Program-made: the position numbers and the translations under genes
From: Hyphomicrobium sp.
GTDB taxonomy: Bacteria; Pseudomonadota; Alphaproteobacteria; Rhizobiales; Hyphomicrobiaceae
Length of the DNA: 64,000 nt
Direction of reading: 5' to 3'
NCBI GenBank assembly: GCA_025351425.1
Contig: JANXVY010000009.1
Coordinates: 20,813 to 84,812, forward strand
Shown here: positions 18,644 to 27,380 of the stretch, in pieces
Layout of the letters: every line of letters begins with the position of its first letter
Position numbering within the stretch: the stretch's first letter is position 1
The notes under the pieces: generated by a model
Told to the model about the DNA's origin: nothing
Databases searched by the model: none
What the model saw: the letters and a program-made list of their open reading frames with translations, nothing else

Positions 18644-20055
18644 GCGCCGGCCTCCCCGGCGAGCACGTCGAACACGCACCGCGCCGTTTGCGGCTCGCCG
18701 CCCTTGGGACCCAGCGGGCGCAGGGCCGGCCGCCAGCCGTAGAGGTCGAAATGGGCAAACCGCTTTGCGCGTTTGGCAAACCGGCGCAGGAACAGTGCGG
18801 CGATGATCGCGCCCGAGAACGGGCTCTCGGACACGTTGTTCATGTCCGCGATTTCGCTGTCGAGATTGCGCTCGTAGCCGTTCCAGAACGGCATCCGCCA
18901 CACCGGATCGCCGATCGCTGCCCCGCGCGTAACGACGCGGGAGGCGAGATTTTCATCGTCGGTAAAGAACGCCGGCAGGTCCGGCCCGAGCGCGACGCGC
19001 GCCGCCCCCGTCAGCGTCGAAAACGCGAACAGGCTGTGCGGGCTCTCTTCGTCGGCAAGCGCGAGCGCATCGGCGAGCACGAGCCGCCCCTCCGCATCCG
19101 TATTGCCGATTTCCACCGTCATCCCCTGCCGGCTCCGGATCACATCGCTCGGCCGGAACGCATTGCCCGCCACCGAATTCTCCGCCGCCGGTATCAGAAC
19201 ACGCAGCCGCACGGGGAGTTTTTCGGCCATGATCATGTGGGCGAGCGCCAGCACGGTCGCCGCCCCCCCCATGTCCTTTTTCATGAGCAGCATGGACGAC
19301 GATGGCTTGATATCGAGGCCGCCGGTATCGAACACGATCCCCTTGCCAACCAGCGTGACCTTGGGCGCGTCCAGCGCTCCCCACTTGAAGTCGATGAGGC
19401 GCGGCGCGCGCGGTGAGGCCCGGCCGACGGCATGGATCAGCGGAAAATTCTGCGCGATAAGGTCGTCGCCGATGATGACGTGGATGTCCGCGCCATGCCG
19501 CATCGCAAGCTCGCGCGCGGCGTTCTCGATGTCTTCCGGCCCCATATCGTTGGCCGGCGTATTGATGAGATCGCGGCCGAGCCAAATGCCTTCGATCTGG
19601 GCGAGCACGCGCGCCCGGTTGGCGCCATGCGGCCACAGAAGGCGCGGCGGCCCTTCGCTGTCGGCCGACTTGTAGCGCCGGAACCTGTAGGCCCCAAGGC
19701 CCCATGCCAGCGCGGCGAGATCGGGGTGGTCTGGCGCATCGGCGAGCTGGTAGTCGCCCGGCGGCAACGATTGCGACAATTGGCCAAGCAGCAGCGCCGA
19801 CGGCCCGCACGGCTCCCCGGCCATCCCGTTGCCAAGCCCGAACACCGCCCCCGCGATGCCGCCGCCTGGCCCTGGCACGAACGCCTGCTTCTTGGCCGCG
19901 GCCGTAAAACGGGTCGCCTCCAGCCAGTGGCCTGCAGCCTCGAAGCTCGGCAGCGGCGCACCCTCGCGCGCAAACCAGATCGGAAGCGCCTCGCCGTCGT
20001 CGGCAAACGCACTGTCTGGCCGCAGCAGAATAGGCGTTGTGTCTGTCGTCGACAT
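18640..20055 (-). CDS. Leucyl aminopeptidase family protein (M17)
   Basis: A cytosolic di-metal exopeptidase. M17 signatures are present: VTLVGKGIVFDTGGLDIKPS with the metal-binding Lys and Asp, MLLMKKDMGGAATVLAL, and NTDAEGRLVLADALALA, the family signature with catalytic Arg. ATG 20055 (MSTTDTTPILL) gives about 471 aa; the frame also allows a start at 20124 with a less typical N-terminus. It overlaps the NlpC/P60 gene, suggesting that peptide stems released from muropeptides are further degraded; the link is inferred from the operon. Confidence 0.92.
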   Translation of the reverse strand: MSTTDTTPILLRPDSAFADDGEALPIWFAREGAPLPSFEAAGHWLEATRFTAAAKKQAFVPGPGGGIAGAVFGLGNGMAGEPCGPSALLLGQLSQSLPPGDYQLADAPDHPDLAALAWGLGAYRFRRYKSADSEGPPRLLWPHGANRARVLAQIEGIWLGRDLINTPANDMGPEDIENAARELAMRHGADIHVIIGDDLIAQNFPLIHAVGRASPRAPRLIDFKWGALDAPKVTLVGKGIVFDTGGLDIKPSSSMLLMKKDMGGAATVLALAHMIMAEKLPVRLRVLIPAAENSVAGNAFRPSDVIRSRQGMTVEIGNTDAEGRLVLADALALADEESPHSLFAFSTLTGAARVALGPDLPAFFTDDENLASRVVTRGAAIGDPVWRMPFWNGYERNLDSEIADMNNVSESPFSGAIIAALFLRRFAKRAKRFAHFDLYGWRPALRPLGPKGGEPQTARCVFDVLAGEAGA

Positions 20056-20139
20056 GATAAATGGAATATCCAGAATTTCGCGCGAGCGCTCCGCGACAAC
20101 ACACGAAGCATGCCGCCGAAGCAAGAGGGGGACGGGCCG

Positions 20140-20787
20140 ATGTCCATAGTCTATGAACTGATCATAGGGACCAAGATGTGGTCATCATGGTCCCTGCGGC
20201 CGTGGATTCTGATGCGGCAGTTCGCCCTGCCCTTCGCTGAGACGGTTATTGCTCTGCGCACACCCGATACCGCAGCCGCGATCGAGGCGCACTCCCCCTC
20301 GGGCAAGATTCCAGCCCTGCGCGTCGGCGCATTGACCATCTGGGACACGCTCGCGATCGTCGAATATCTGGCCGAACGCCACCCCGGATCGCCCATCTGG
20401 CCCCGCGACGACGACGCCCGCGCCATCGCCCGCGCCGTTTCCGCCGAAATGCATTCGGGCTTCCAGGCCCTGCGCCAGAATTGCCCGATGGACTTCAACG
20501 CGCATGGCTTGACGCCAGCAGACCCCGCCGCGATCGCCCCCGATGTCGCCCGCATCTTCGAGATCTGGCGCGACTGCCGCAGCCGTTACGGCGCGCACGG
20601 CCCGTTCCTGTTTGGTGCGTTCAGTGCAGCCGACGCCATGTACGCACCCGTGGTGTCCCGCTTCGTAACGTACAACCTTGTTCCCGCTGAGGTTGACGAG
20701 GGCGGCGTCATTTCAGCCTACATGGCCGCGATCCAGGCGCTTCCCCCCTGGGCGCAATGGGCACACGAAGCCGAACAATCTGCGTGA
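20140..20787 (+). CDS. Glutathione S-transferase family protein
   Basis: The 215 aa include an N-terminal IIGTKMWSSWSLRPWILMRQ with the serine/tryptophan-rich active-site loop, SPSGKIPALRVGALTIWDT with the cis-proline turn, and AIVEYLAERHPG for glutathione binding. The C-terminal FLFGAFSAADAMYAPVVSRF is the conserved N-capping box of the helical domain. Start ATG 20140 with AGAGGGGGA upstream. Close to a maleylacetoacetate isomerase or YfcF-like subgroup, but the substrate cannot be told. Confidence 0.9.
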   Translation: MSIVYELIIGTKMWSSWSLRPWILMRQFALPFAETVIALRTPDTAAAIEAHSPSGKIPALRVGALTIWDTLAIVEYLAERHPGSPIWPRDDDARAIARAVSAEMHSGFQALRQNCPMDFNAHGLTPADPAAIAPDVARIFEIWRDCRSRYGAHGPFLFGAFSAADAMYAPVVSRFVTYNLVPAEVDEGGVISAYMAAIQALPPWAQWAHEAEQSA

Positions 20788-20876
20788 GCGCCACAAGGTT
20801 AAGGGTTTATTGACCGCCGTCCCACAAGATGACCTCCAGAGAGAGTGTGCGTTCCGATTTCGCCGGAGAGGGACCT

Positions 20877-21845
20877 ATGGCGTTGCCAATCGCACCCAAG
20901 ACTGCAAACACGTTCAGCCTGGCCGCCAGCCTGACGGCGGCCCTCCTGCTCGGCGCCTGCGCCCAGGGCAATGAAGACGCGCTGCAGTCCTCGCTGTTTG
21001 CAGCCCCCGAGAAGAAGGTCGCGAGCGCCGAGCCCGAGGTCGTCAAGACCGAGCTGGAAAAGGCGACGGAATACTGGGGCAAGAAATACAAGGAACACCC
21101 CACCGACCTTGAGGCAGCGCTGAGCTACACCAAGAACCTCAAGGCGATGGGCGAACGCCAGCAGGCGCTCGCCGTCGTCCAGAACGCGGCCAACTTCCAC
21201 GGCAGCGACAAGCAGCTGGCGTCCGAATACGGCAGGCTCGCGCTGGAACTCGACCAGCTGAGCGTCGCCAAGCAGATGTTGGCGGTCGCCGACGACCCCG
21301 CCAACCCCGATTGGCGCGTTCTCTCCGCGCGCGGCACGGTGGCCGCCAAGGAAGGCCAGTTCCGCGAGGCGATCCCGCTTTACGAACGCGCGCTCATGCT
21401 GTCCCAGGAACAGACCTCGGTGATGAACAACCTCGCCATGGCCTACGCGATGTCGGGCGATGCAGCGAGGGCGGAAGACCTCCTGCGCAAAATCGAAGCC
21501 AAGGGCGGCAACGCCAAGACCCGCCAGAACCTGGCGCTCGTGCTCGGATTGCAGGGCAAGTTCGACGAACAAAAGCGCGTCGCGAGCCAGGACCTCGGCA
21601 GCGAAAACGCCGCCAACGACACGGCCACCCTGAAGCGGATGGTGAAGGTCGAAAAGCCGGCGCAATGGTCGGCGGCCGTTGCCTCCGACGATAAGCCTAA
21701 GGCCACCAAGGCCGCCGCGAAGGGGGATGCTCTCGAGATCAAGCCCGCCGTCGCGGACGCCGCCCGCAGCGACGATGCCGCGTCCTCCAAGGTCGCCGGC
21801 ATCGCCCCTAATGGCTCCCCCTGGAAGGGAATGGCGTCTCAATAA
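20877..21845 (+). CDS. tadD: TadD-like TPR lipoprotein of the Tad pilus system
   Basis: An outer-membrane lipoprotein needed for Tad pilus secretin assembly in known systems. Signal peptide with lipobox LLLGAC (Cys about residue 24). Tetratricopeptide repeats follow: DLEAALSYTKNLKAMGERQQAL, REAIPLYERALMLSQEQTSVM and MNNLAMAYAMSGDAARAEDLL. The C-terminal 70 residues are Ala/Lys-rich and low in complexity. ATG 20877 is preceded by GGAGAGGG; an upstream ATG at 20829 adds residues that would hide the signal peptide. It is convergent with the tadC end of the pilus operon, and a terminator lies at 21875-21905. Confidence 0.85.
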   Translation: MALPIAPKTANTFSLAASLTAALLLGACAQGNEDALQSSLFAAPEKKVASAEPEVVKTELEKATEYWGKKYKEHPTDLEAALSYTKNLKAMGERQQALAVVQNAANFHGSDKQLASEYGRLALELDQLSVAKQMLAVADDPANPDWRVLSARGTVAAKEGQFREAIPLYERALMLSQEQTSVMNNLAMAYAMSGDAARAEDLLRKIEAKGGNAKTRQNLALVLGLQGKFDEQKRVASQDLGSENAANDTATLKRMVKVEKPAQWSAAVASDDKPKATKAAAKGDALEIKPAVADAARSDDAASSKVAGIAPNGSPWKGMASQ

Positions 21846-21874
21846 CGCCAGCCCGAAACCCGCCCGATACCAAC

Positions 21875-21905
21875 GCTCGCCAGCAGCAATTCTGGCGGGC
21901 TTTTT
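21875..21905 (+). terminator. Intrinsic terminator after tadD
   Basis: Nine-pair stem GCTCGCCAG/CTGGCGGGC (one T-G pair) spanning 21875-21900, followed directly by TTTTT. Confidence 0.85.
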
Positions 21906-22007
21906 GCTGCGCGCGGCGGCGCGTCGAAACTGCCCCCATACGCCATGACGAGCTTGACCCGGCCGCCCCCCCTCGGCACAATTCGCAATTTTTGTCCCGA
22001 GCCCACC

Positions 22008-22111
22008 TAGAGCATTTTCCGACGAAGTGGATACCGGTTCGTCGAAGAAAATGCGGCAAAAGCAACAACCTAGAGCAAAATTCCGATTCCGTAGGATCGG
22101 AATTTGCTCTA
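22008..22111. repeat. Two-hairpin intergenic repeat, copy 2
   Basis: A 104-bp copy with both hairpins: GCATTTTCcGACGAA...TTCGTCgaaGAAAATGC, then TAGAGCAAAA...TTTGCTCTA. Nearly identical to copies 1 and 3. Together with the terminators on each side it fills the 373-bp gap between tadD and tadC. Confidence 0.92.
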
Positions 22112-22149
22112 ACGGGCAGCCGCCGGTGGCACCCGTGCCGCCGCACACA

Positions 22150-22187
22150 CGAAAACGCGGACGGACCACTTGGGACCGTCCGCGTTT
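22150..22187 (-). terminator. Terminator-like hairpin at the end of the tad operon
   Basis: Perfect 12-bp inverted repeat AAACGCGGACGG (22153-22164) and CCGTCCGCGTTT (22176-22187), 32 bp past the tadC stop. On the minus strand the stem is followed by TTTTCGTG, a short U-rich tract. Confidence 0.7.
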
Positions 22188-22218
22188 CACGACGCGAGAC
22201 AAAACCGGGGATTGAAGC

Positions 22219-23199
22219 TTACGGCCAGCCCATCGTGGTGATGATGGCAGGCGACAGAATGGCGATGAACAGCACGGGCAGGAAGAACAGGATCATCGGC
22301 ACCGTCAGCTTTGGCGGTAGCGCCGCCGCCTTCTGCTCGGCTTTGGACATGCGGATATCGCGGTTTTCCTTGGCCATGACGCGCAGCGCCTGACCGACGG
22401 GCGTACCGTAGCGTTCCGCCTGAACGAGCGCGGTACACACCGACTTCACGCCCTCAAGCCCCGTCCGCTTGGCAAGGTTCTCGTAGGCCGACCGCCGCTC
22501 GGGCAGATACGACAGCTCGGCGGTGGTGAGGCTCAGTTCTTCGGCGAGTTCCACCGACTGCACGGTGATTTCGCGGGCGACCTTGCCGAACGCGGCTTCG
22601 ACCGACATGCCCGACTGCACGCAGATCAGCAGCATGTCGAGGCTGTCCGGGAAGGCCTGTTCGATCGACGTCTTGCGCTTGGTGGCGATGTTCTGGACGA
22701 ACACGTTCGGCAGGTAGAAGCCGACGAACGCCGCTGCCAAGGAGGCCAAAACCTTGATCATCGGCGGCCACTCAAGGTCCGACACGAAAAACAGCCACAG
22801 CAGCGCGACGACGAAAATCACCGGCGGAATGAAGACGCGGAACACCATATACGTCAGCACCGGGCCTTCGCCGCGATAGCCAGCCGTCTTCAGTTTCATG
22901 CGCAGCTCGTCGCTGTCGAGCTTGGACTTGAGGTCGAGCGCGTCCACGATCTGCTGGATGTAGCCCTTCGGCGCCTGCCGCAAGCGCCCCCCGCCGTTGC
23001 GCTCGGCGACCGCCATTTGCGCCAGCCGCTCCGACCGCAACGTGTCGCGTTCGACCGCCATGACCCGCATGCGCTGGTTGACCCGGTCGCGTGCCAGCAT
23101 CGGCAGCGCGAACGTCAGGATCGTCGCGAGGGTGCAGATGGCGGCCAGAACGACAACCAGAAAGTCGGGCTGCGTGACCAGGTTGACAAATTCGATCAT
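22219..23199 (-). CDS. tadC: Tad pilus inner-membrane platform protein TadC
   Basis: Type II secretion system F-domain protein forming, with TadB, the inner-membrane platform for Flp pilus assembly. In 326 aa: an N-terminal membrane segment (VVVLAAICTLATILTFALPML), two central helices (about 130-175), the GspF domain with SLDMLLICVQSGMSVEAAFGKV, and C-terminal LPVLFIAILSPAIITTMG. Last gene of the minus-strand pilus operon, separated from tadB by a repeat element (23219-23322). In Caulobacter nomenclature this is CpaH. Confidence 0.93.
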   Translation of the reverse strand: MIEFVNLVTQPDFLVVVLAAICTLATILTFALPMLARDRVNQRMRVMAVERDTLRSERLAQMAVAERNGGGRLRQAPKGYIQQIVDALDLKSKLDSDELRMKLKTAGYRGEGPVLTYMVFRVFIPPVIFVVALLWLFFVSDLEWPPMIKVLASLAAAFVGFYLPNVFVQNIATKRKTSIEQAFPDSLDMLLICVQSGMSVEAAFGKVAREITVQSVELAEELSLTTAELSYLPERRSAYENLAKRTGLEGVKSVCTALVQAERYGTPVGQALRVMAKENRDIRMSKAEQKAAALPPKLTVPMILFFLPVLFIAILSPAIITTMGWP

Positions 23200-23218
23200 G
23201 GATCAGCGTCCTCAAGCC

Positions 23219-23322
23219 TAGAGCATTTTCCGACGAAGTGGCTGCCGGTTCGTCGAAGAAAACGCGACAAAATCAGGAACCTAGAGCAAACTTCCGATTC
23301 CGTAGGGTCGGAATTTGCTCTA
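23219..23322. repeat. Two-hairpin intergenic repeat, copy 3, inside the tad operon
   Basis: Same 104-bp architecture as copy 2, with several base changes (for example GTGGCTGCC for GTGGATACC). It fills the tadB-tadC gap, and its terminal CTA (23320-23322) is the complement of the TAG stop codon of tadB. Transcribed as part of the operon, it would form two stems between the coding regions. Confidence 0.92.
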
Positions 23323-24327
23323 GTATTTGAAGTTGATCATCTTGCGCATGATGAAGATGCCGCACGACATCCAGAACAACCCGAATCCGACCAGCATGTT
23401 GCCGACCTTGGTGTTGAACATGGGGTCGAGGTATCCAGGCGACGTCAGCTGGATGAGGCAGATCACGATCGGCGGCATCGAGCCGAGCACCATGGCCGAG
23501 GCGAGAGCTTCGGCCGACATGGCCTTGACCTTCAGCTTGAGGCTGAACCGGTCGCGCAGCACCTGGGCGAGGTTGCCGAGCGCTTCCGACAGGTTGCCAC
23601 CCGAACTCTGCTGAATGGCGATCACGATCGCGAGGAATTTGACTTCCGGCAGCGGCATGCGCACGACGAGACGGTCCATCGCCTCCGAGAGCGGCACGCC
23701 GAGGCGCTGCTGGTCGACGACTTCCTTGAACTCGCTGCAGATCGGCTCTGGCGTTTCGCGCCCGATGATGCCAAGGCATTCGTTGAGCGGCAGACCCGTC
23801 TTCACGCCGCGCACGACGACGTCGATGGCGTTGGCGAGGTTCGCCAGGAACTGGTTCTGGCGCCGCTTGATGAGAAAGTTCAAAATCCAGCCCGGCAGGC
23901 CGAGCGCGCCCACGAAACCTGCAACGCCGGCAAGGCCGGGCGCCAGAGCGGCGAGCGACGCCGGTAGCGAGAAGTAGACCGCGACCGCAACGAAGCACCC
24001 GAGAATGACGCTGCTCATCCAGTACGCTTTGGCGTCCATGTCGAGGCCGGCCTGCTGCAGCCGCGTACGCAGCGAAGCCTTCTCGAGCTTTTTCTTGCGA
24101 ATATCGATTTCCTTGAGCGTCTCGGTGACCGCCTTTTTGCGGCTGGCCGTTACCTCGGCCGCGCTGCGCGCAGCGACCTTCTTGGAACGCGTCGTGGTCG
24201 CGGTCTGGATTCGCTCGGTGACGTTTTCGCCGAAGATGTAGGGATAGGCGAGGATGAAGATGATGGCCGTAATGGCGAGCGCCACCAGACCCCAAAGCAT
24301 CAGGTCATAGGTTTCCGCGTCAACCAT
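23320..24327 (-). CDS. tadB: Tad pilus inner-membrane platform protein TadB
   Basis: GspF-domain protein, partner of TadC. In 335 aa: N-terminal membrane helix (LWGLVALAITAIIFILAYPYI), a charged segment with repeated Arg/Lys-Thr (about 40-75), helices around 95-140, the GspF core with NAIDVVVRGVKTGLPLNECLGII and QSSGGNLSEALGNLAQVLRDR, and a C-terminal helix. ATG 24327 follows GGGAGATCAAA; the frame runs further upstream only through the cpaF coding region. Its start overlaps the cpaF stop by 8 bp. In Caulobacter this is CpaG. Confidence 0.93.
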   Translation of the reverse strand: MVDAETYDLMLWGLVALAITAIIFILAYPYIFGENVTERIQTATTTRSKKVAARSAAEVTASRKKAVTETLKEIDIRKKKLEKASLRTRLQQAGLDMDAKAYWMSSVILGCFVAVAVYFSLPASLAALAPGLAGVAGFVGALGLPGWILNFLIKRRQNQFLANLANAIDVVVRGVKTGLPLNECLGIIGRETPEPICSEFKEVVDQQRLGVPLSEAMDRLVVRMPLPEVKFLAIVIAIQQSSGGNLSEALGNLAQVLRDRFSLKLKVKAMSAEALASAMVLGSMPPIVICLIQLTSPGYLDPMFNTKVGNMLVGFGLFWMSCGIFIMRKMINFKY

Positions 24328-25819
24328 TTTGATCTCCCATCGGATTGCCGTTGGCGTCGCGGGCTTCAGACGCGGCGAGCGCTTCGGCGAGACGGCCTTC
24401 CTCGTTGTAGTATTCGGCGCGATCCCAAAACCGCGGACGCGCGATGCCGGTGGAGCGGTGCCGCCCGATGATCTTGTCGTTGGCGTCCTGGCCGGTGATG
24501 TCGAACACGATGATGTTCTGCAGCGTGATGACGTCGCCTTCCATGCCGCACACTTCGGTGATGTGCGTGATCTTGCGCGAGCCATCGCGCAGGCGCGAAG
24601 CCTGGACGATAACGTCGACTGAGCCGGCGATCATTTCGCGGATCGTTTTGACGGGCAGGGCATAGCCCCCCATCATGATCATGCTTTCCAAACGGCTGAT
24701 GGCTTCGCGCGGGCTGTTGGCGTGCAGCGTGCCCATCGAGCCGTCGTGGCCCGTATTCATGGCCTGCAGCAAGTCGAACGCTTCCGGTCCGCGCACTTCG
24801 CCGACGATGATCCGTTCAGGGCGCATACGCAGGCAGTTTTTGATCAGGTCGCGCATCTTGATTTCGCCCTCGCCCTCGAGATTGGGCGGACGGGTTTCGA
24901 GGCGCACGACGTGCGGCTGCTGCAGCTGGAGCTCGGCCGAGTCCTCGCACGTGATGATGCGCTCTTCCATGTCGATGGAGCCGGTGAGACAGTTGAGCAG
25001 CGTCGTCTTGCCCGAGCCGGTGCCGCCCGAGATCAGGATGTTGCAACGGACGCGTCCGATGATCTCGAGGATCGTCTTGGAGGCCGGGCTGATCGAGCCG
25101 AACTTGACGAGGTTCTCGAGCTTGAGACGGTCCTTTTTGAACTTACGAATGGTGAGGCAGGGGCCGTCGATGGCGAGCGGAGGCGCGATCACGTTGACGC
25201 GCGAGCCGTCCGGAAGACGGGCGTCGCAGATCGGCGAGGATTCATCGACACGCCGGCCGACCTGGCTGACGATGCGCTGGCAGATGTTCATCAGCTGCTG
25301 GTTGTCGGCAAACCGGACACCGGTCTGCTGCACCTTGCCGCCGACTTCGATGAACGTGGTGTTGCACCCATTGACCATGATATCGGCGATGTCGTCGCGA
25401 GCAAGCAGCGGCTCGAGCGGGCCATAACCGAGCACGTCGTTGCAGATGTCTTCGAGCAGTTCCTCCTGCTCGGCGATCGACATCACCACGTTCTTGATCT
25501 GGATGATCTCGCTGACGATATCGCGGATTTCCTCGCGCGCCGCAGCCCCGTCGAGCTTGGCGAGCTGGGTGAGGTCGATAGTGTCGATCAGCGCGTTGAA
25601 CACCGTCGTCTTGACGTCGTAGTACTCTTCCGAGTGCCGCCGTTTCGTCTCGGCGATCTCGACGCGGGTGGGTGCTGCCGGAGCCGAGTTTGCCGGCGTC
25701 TTGGCGGACTGGGCTTGCTTCATGGCCGCGGGCGCCGACTTGGGCGGCGCCGCGCCCGCGGCCGCGGGGGGGCCAGCGAGTTTGGGGGCCGAAGGCTCGC
25801 CTGTGCGCCTACCGAACAT
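24320..25819 (-). CDS. cpaF: Tad pilus assembly ATPase TadA/CpaF
   Basis: Hexameric secretion ATPase powering Flp pilus extension (and retraction in characterised systems). In 499 aa: Pro/Ala-rich N-terminal tail (1-45), N-domain with DICNDVLGYGPLEPLLARDDI, Walker A ISGGTGSGKTTLLN (about 270), Asp box RIITCEDSAELQLQQPHVVRLE, Walker B region MRPERIIVGEVRGPEAFDLL and His box AMNTGHDGSMGTLHANSPRE. Complete and typical. It precedes tadB; upstream a 240-bp gap with an inverted repeat separates it from cpaE. Confidence 0.97.
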   Translation of the reverse strand: MFGRRTGEPSAPKLAGPPAAAGAAPPKSAPAAMKQAQSAKTPANSAPAAPTRVEIAETKRRHSEEYYDVKTTVFNALIDTIDLTQLAKLDGAAAREEIRDIVSEIIQIKNVVMSIAEQEELLEDICNDVLGYGPLEPLLARDDIADIMVNGCNTTFIEVGGKVQQTGVRFADNQQLMNICQRIVSQVGRRVDESSPICDARLPDGSRVNVIAPPLAIDGPCLTIRKFKKDRLKLENLVKFGSISPASKTILEIIGRVRCNILISGGTGSGKTTLLNCLTGSIDMEERIITCEDSAELQLQQPHVVRLETRPPNLEGEGEIKMRDLIKNCLRMRPERIIVGEVRGPEAFDLLQAMNTGHDGSMGTLHANSPREAISRLESMIMMGGYALPVKTIREMIAGSVDVIVQASRLRDGSRKITHITEVCGMEGDVITLQNIIVFDITGQDANDKIIGRHRSTGIARPRFWDRAEYYNEEGRLAEALAASEARDANGNPMGDQNG

Positions 25820-25932
25820 GTTCGTCCACTCCTCAAAGTCTCATGAGATGACGAGCCGGCCTGCAGACTGCGGAAACTCAGGCCCCAAAGTCCAAGACGG
25901 ATCGCCCCAAGCAATCTTTTGCATAATCAAGT

Positions 25933-25977
25933 GAATAAGCCGTTTCCGTTTTGACCGGATTTATAAACGGCTGATTC
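25933..25977. promoter_or_regulatory. Imperfect 13-bp inverted repeat between cpaE and cpaF
   Basis: GAATAAGCCGTTT (25933-25945) and AAACGGCTGATTC (25965-25977) pair with one mismatch across a 19-base AT-richer loop. A smaller ACGGA-aac-TCCGT palindrome lies upstream on the minus strand near 26010. The gap (25820-26060) is unusually long and AT-rich for the operon and could hold a promoter, operator or processing site for cpaF. Confidence 0.45.
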
Positions 25978-26060
25978 ATATCTCCTGGAGCCTGATCGTT
26001 TGAGACGGAAACTCCGTTGCTTCCATCGCCAACCTCAATCAATCTCCAAAACCGAAAAAG

Positions 26061-27374
26061 CTAGCGCTTCATCCTCAGTTTATCGAACAGCGGCTGCAGG
26101 GCCGAAGCAGCCGAGGGCTTAGGCTTTTCCACCTTCATATCGCGGCGGTTGGTGACTGCCATCGCGATCGAACGGAATGCCTGGGCCGCCGCTGATTTGG
26201 CGTTGACCTCTTCGATCATTTGCCCGTTATTGGCAGCTTGTCCGAAACTTTCGATATCGAAATCGATCACTGCCATGGCCTTGAGACCGAGATTGGTTTC
26301 GAATTCCTTAATCGGAATCTCGGGTCGCTTGGGCATATTGACGCGATTGATGATCAACCGGGGCTGGCTGTCGTTCTTGCGCGCGCTCTTCAGCAGATCG
26401 ATGATGTTCTTGGCGTTACGCAGGTTAGCGAGATCTGGCTCGGCGGTGATGATCACTTCGTCCGCCTGCAGCAGCACGCGCTTGCTCCAGTTGGTCCAGG
26501 AATGCGGCAGATCGACGGTGACGTAGGGCACCGACTGGCGCACCACGTCGAGCACCATTTCGCACGACTCAGGCGTCACGTCGTAATCGCGGTCGAGCAC
26601 GACCGGCGCCGCAAAGATGCTGAGCTGATCCGAGCATTTGGTGAGCAGGCGGTCGAGCAGCACTTCGTCGAGACGTTCGGGCGTAGCGAGCGCGTCCGCG
26701 ATCCCCTGCACCGGGTCCTGGTTGAAATCGAGCCCCGTGGTGCCGAACGCCAAGTCGAGATCGGCGATGACGACGTTGCTGCGCAGCAGCTCCGACAGCG
26801 CCCAGCTGACGTTATGGCAGATCGTGGACGAACCGACGCCGCCTTTGGCGCCGATGAAAGCATAGATATGCCCGACCGGGTCGGAATCGGGATTGTTATA
26901 GAGGCCCGAAATCGTTTCCATCATCTGCATCGGCGACACCGGCGACACGAGATACTCGCTGACGCCGCGCTTCAGCAGTTCGCGGTAGAGCACGACATCG
27001 TTCTCGCGCCCGACCATCAGTACCTTGGTGCCGGCATCACAGCTTTCCGCCAAATGATCGAGTTCGGCCAGCATCTCCATCCGCGGCAGCGAACTCTCGA
27101 TGACGATGAGGTTCGGCGTCGGGCTTTCCTGGTAGTGGGCAACGGCAGCGCTCGCCCCGCCCATGTGCACACTGACGTGAGCCTTGGAGAGCCGCCGGTC
27201 TTCGGCCGCATGCTGCAGCACGTTGGCGAGCCGCTGGTCTTCGCAGAACGCCTGGATCGAGATCCGCGGAATGGGGCGGGCCCGCGACGTCGCCGCCCCG
27301 TCGTCCTGGCCGCCATGCTCCAGCAGCTCGTCGTCCTCAGGCGTCAAAACGGCCGATTGTGCGTTGTTGCTCAT
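26061..27374 (-). CDS. cpaE: Tad pilus localisation ATPase-like protein CpaE/TadZ
   Basis: MinD/ParA-like protein that positions the pilus apparatus at a cell pole. In 437 aa: N-terminal receiver-like domain (about 30-150; LIVIESSLPRMEMLAELDHL, REYLVSP-type end), then the P-loop domain with deviant Walker A FIGAKGGVGSSTICHNVSW and IADLDLAFGTTGLDFNQDP. The C-terminal part ends in basic residues. Located between cpaD and cpaF as in Caulobacter; ATG 27374 lies 6 bp after the cpaD stop region in transcription order reversed, so cpaE follows cpaD closely. Confidence 0.94.
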   Translation of the reverse strand: MSNNAQSAVLTPEDDELLEHGGQDDGAATSRARPIPRISIQAFCEDQRLANVLQHAAEDRRLSKAHVSVHMGGASAAVAHYQESPTPNLIVIESSLPRMEMLAELDHLAESCDAGTKVLMVGRENDVVLYRELLKRGVSEYLVSPVSPMQMMETISGLYNNPDSDPVGHIYAFIGAKGGVGSSTICHNVSWALSELLRSNVVIADLDLAFGTTGLDFNQDPVQGIADALATPERLDEVLLDRLLTKCSDQLSIFAAPVVLDRDYDVTPESCEMVLDVVRQSVPYVTVDLPHSWTNWSKRVLLQADEVIITAEPDLANLRNAKNIIDLLKSARKNDSQPRLIINRVNMPKRPEIPIKEFETNLGLKAMAVIDFDIESFGQAANNGQMIEEVNAKSAAAQAFRSIAMAVTNRRDMKVEKPKPSAASALQPLFDKLRMKR

Positions 27375-27380
27375 GTGGCA

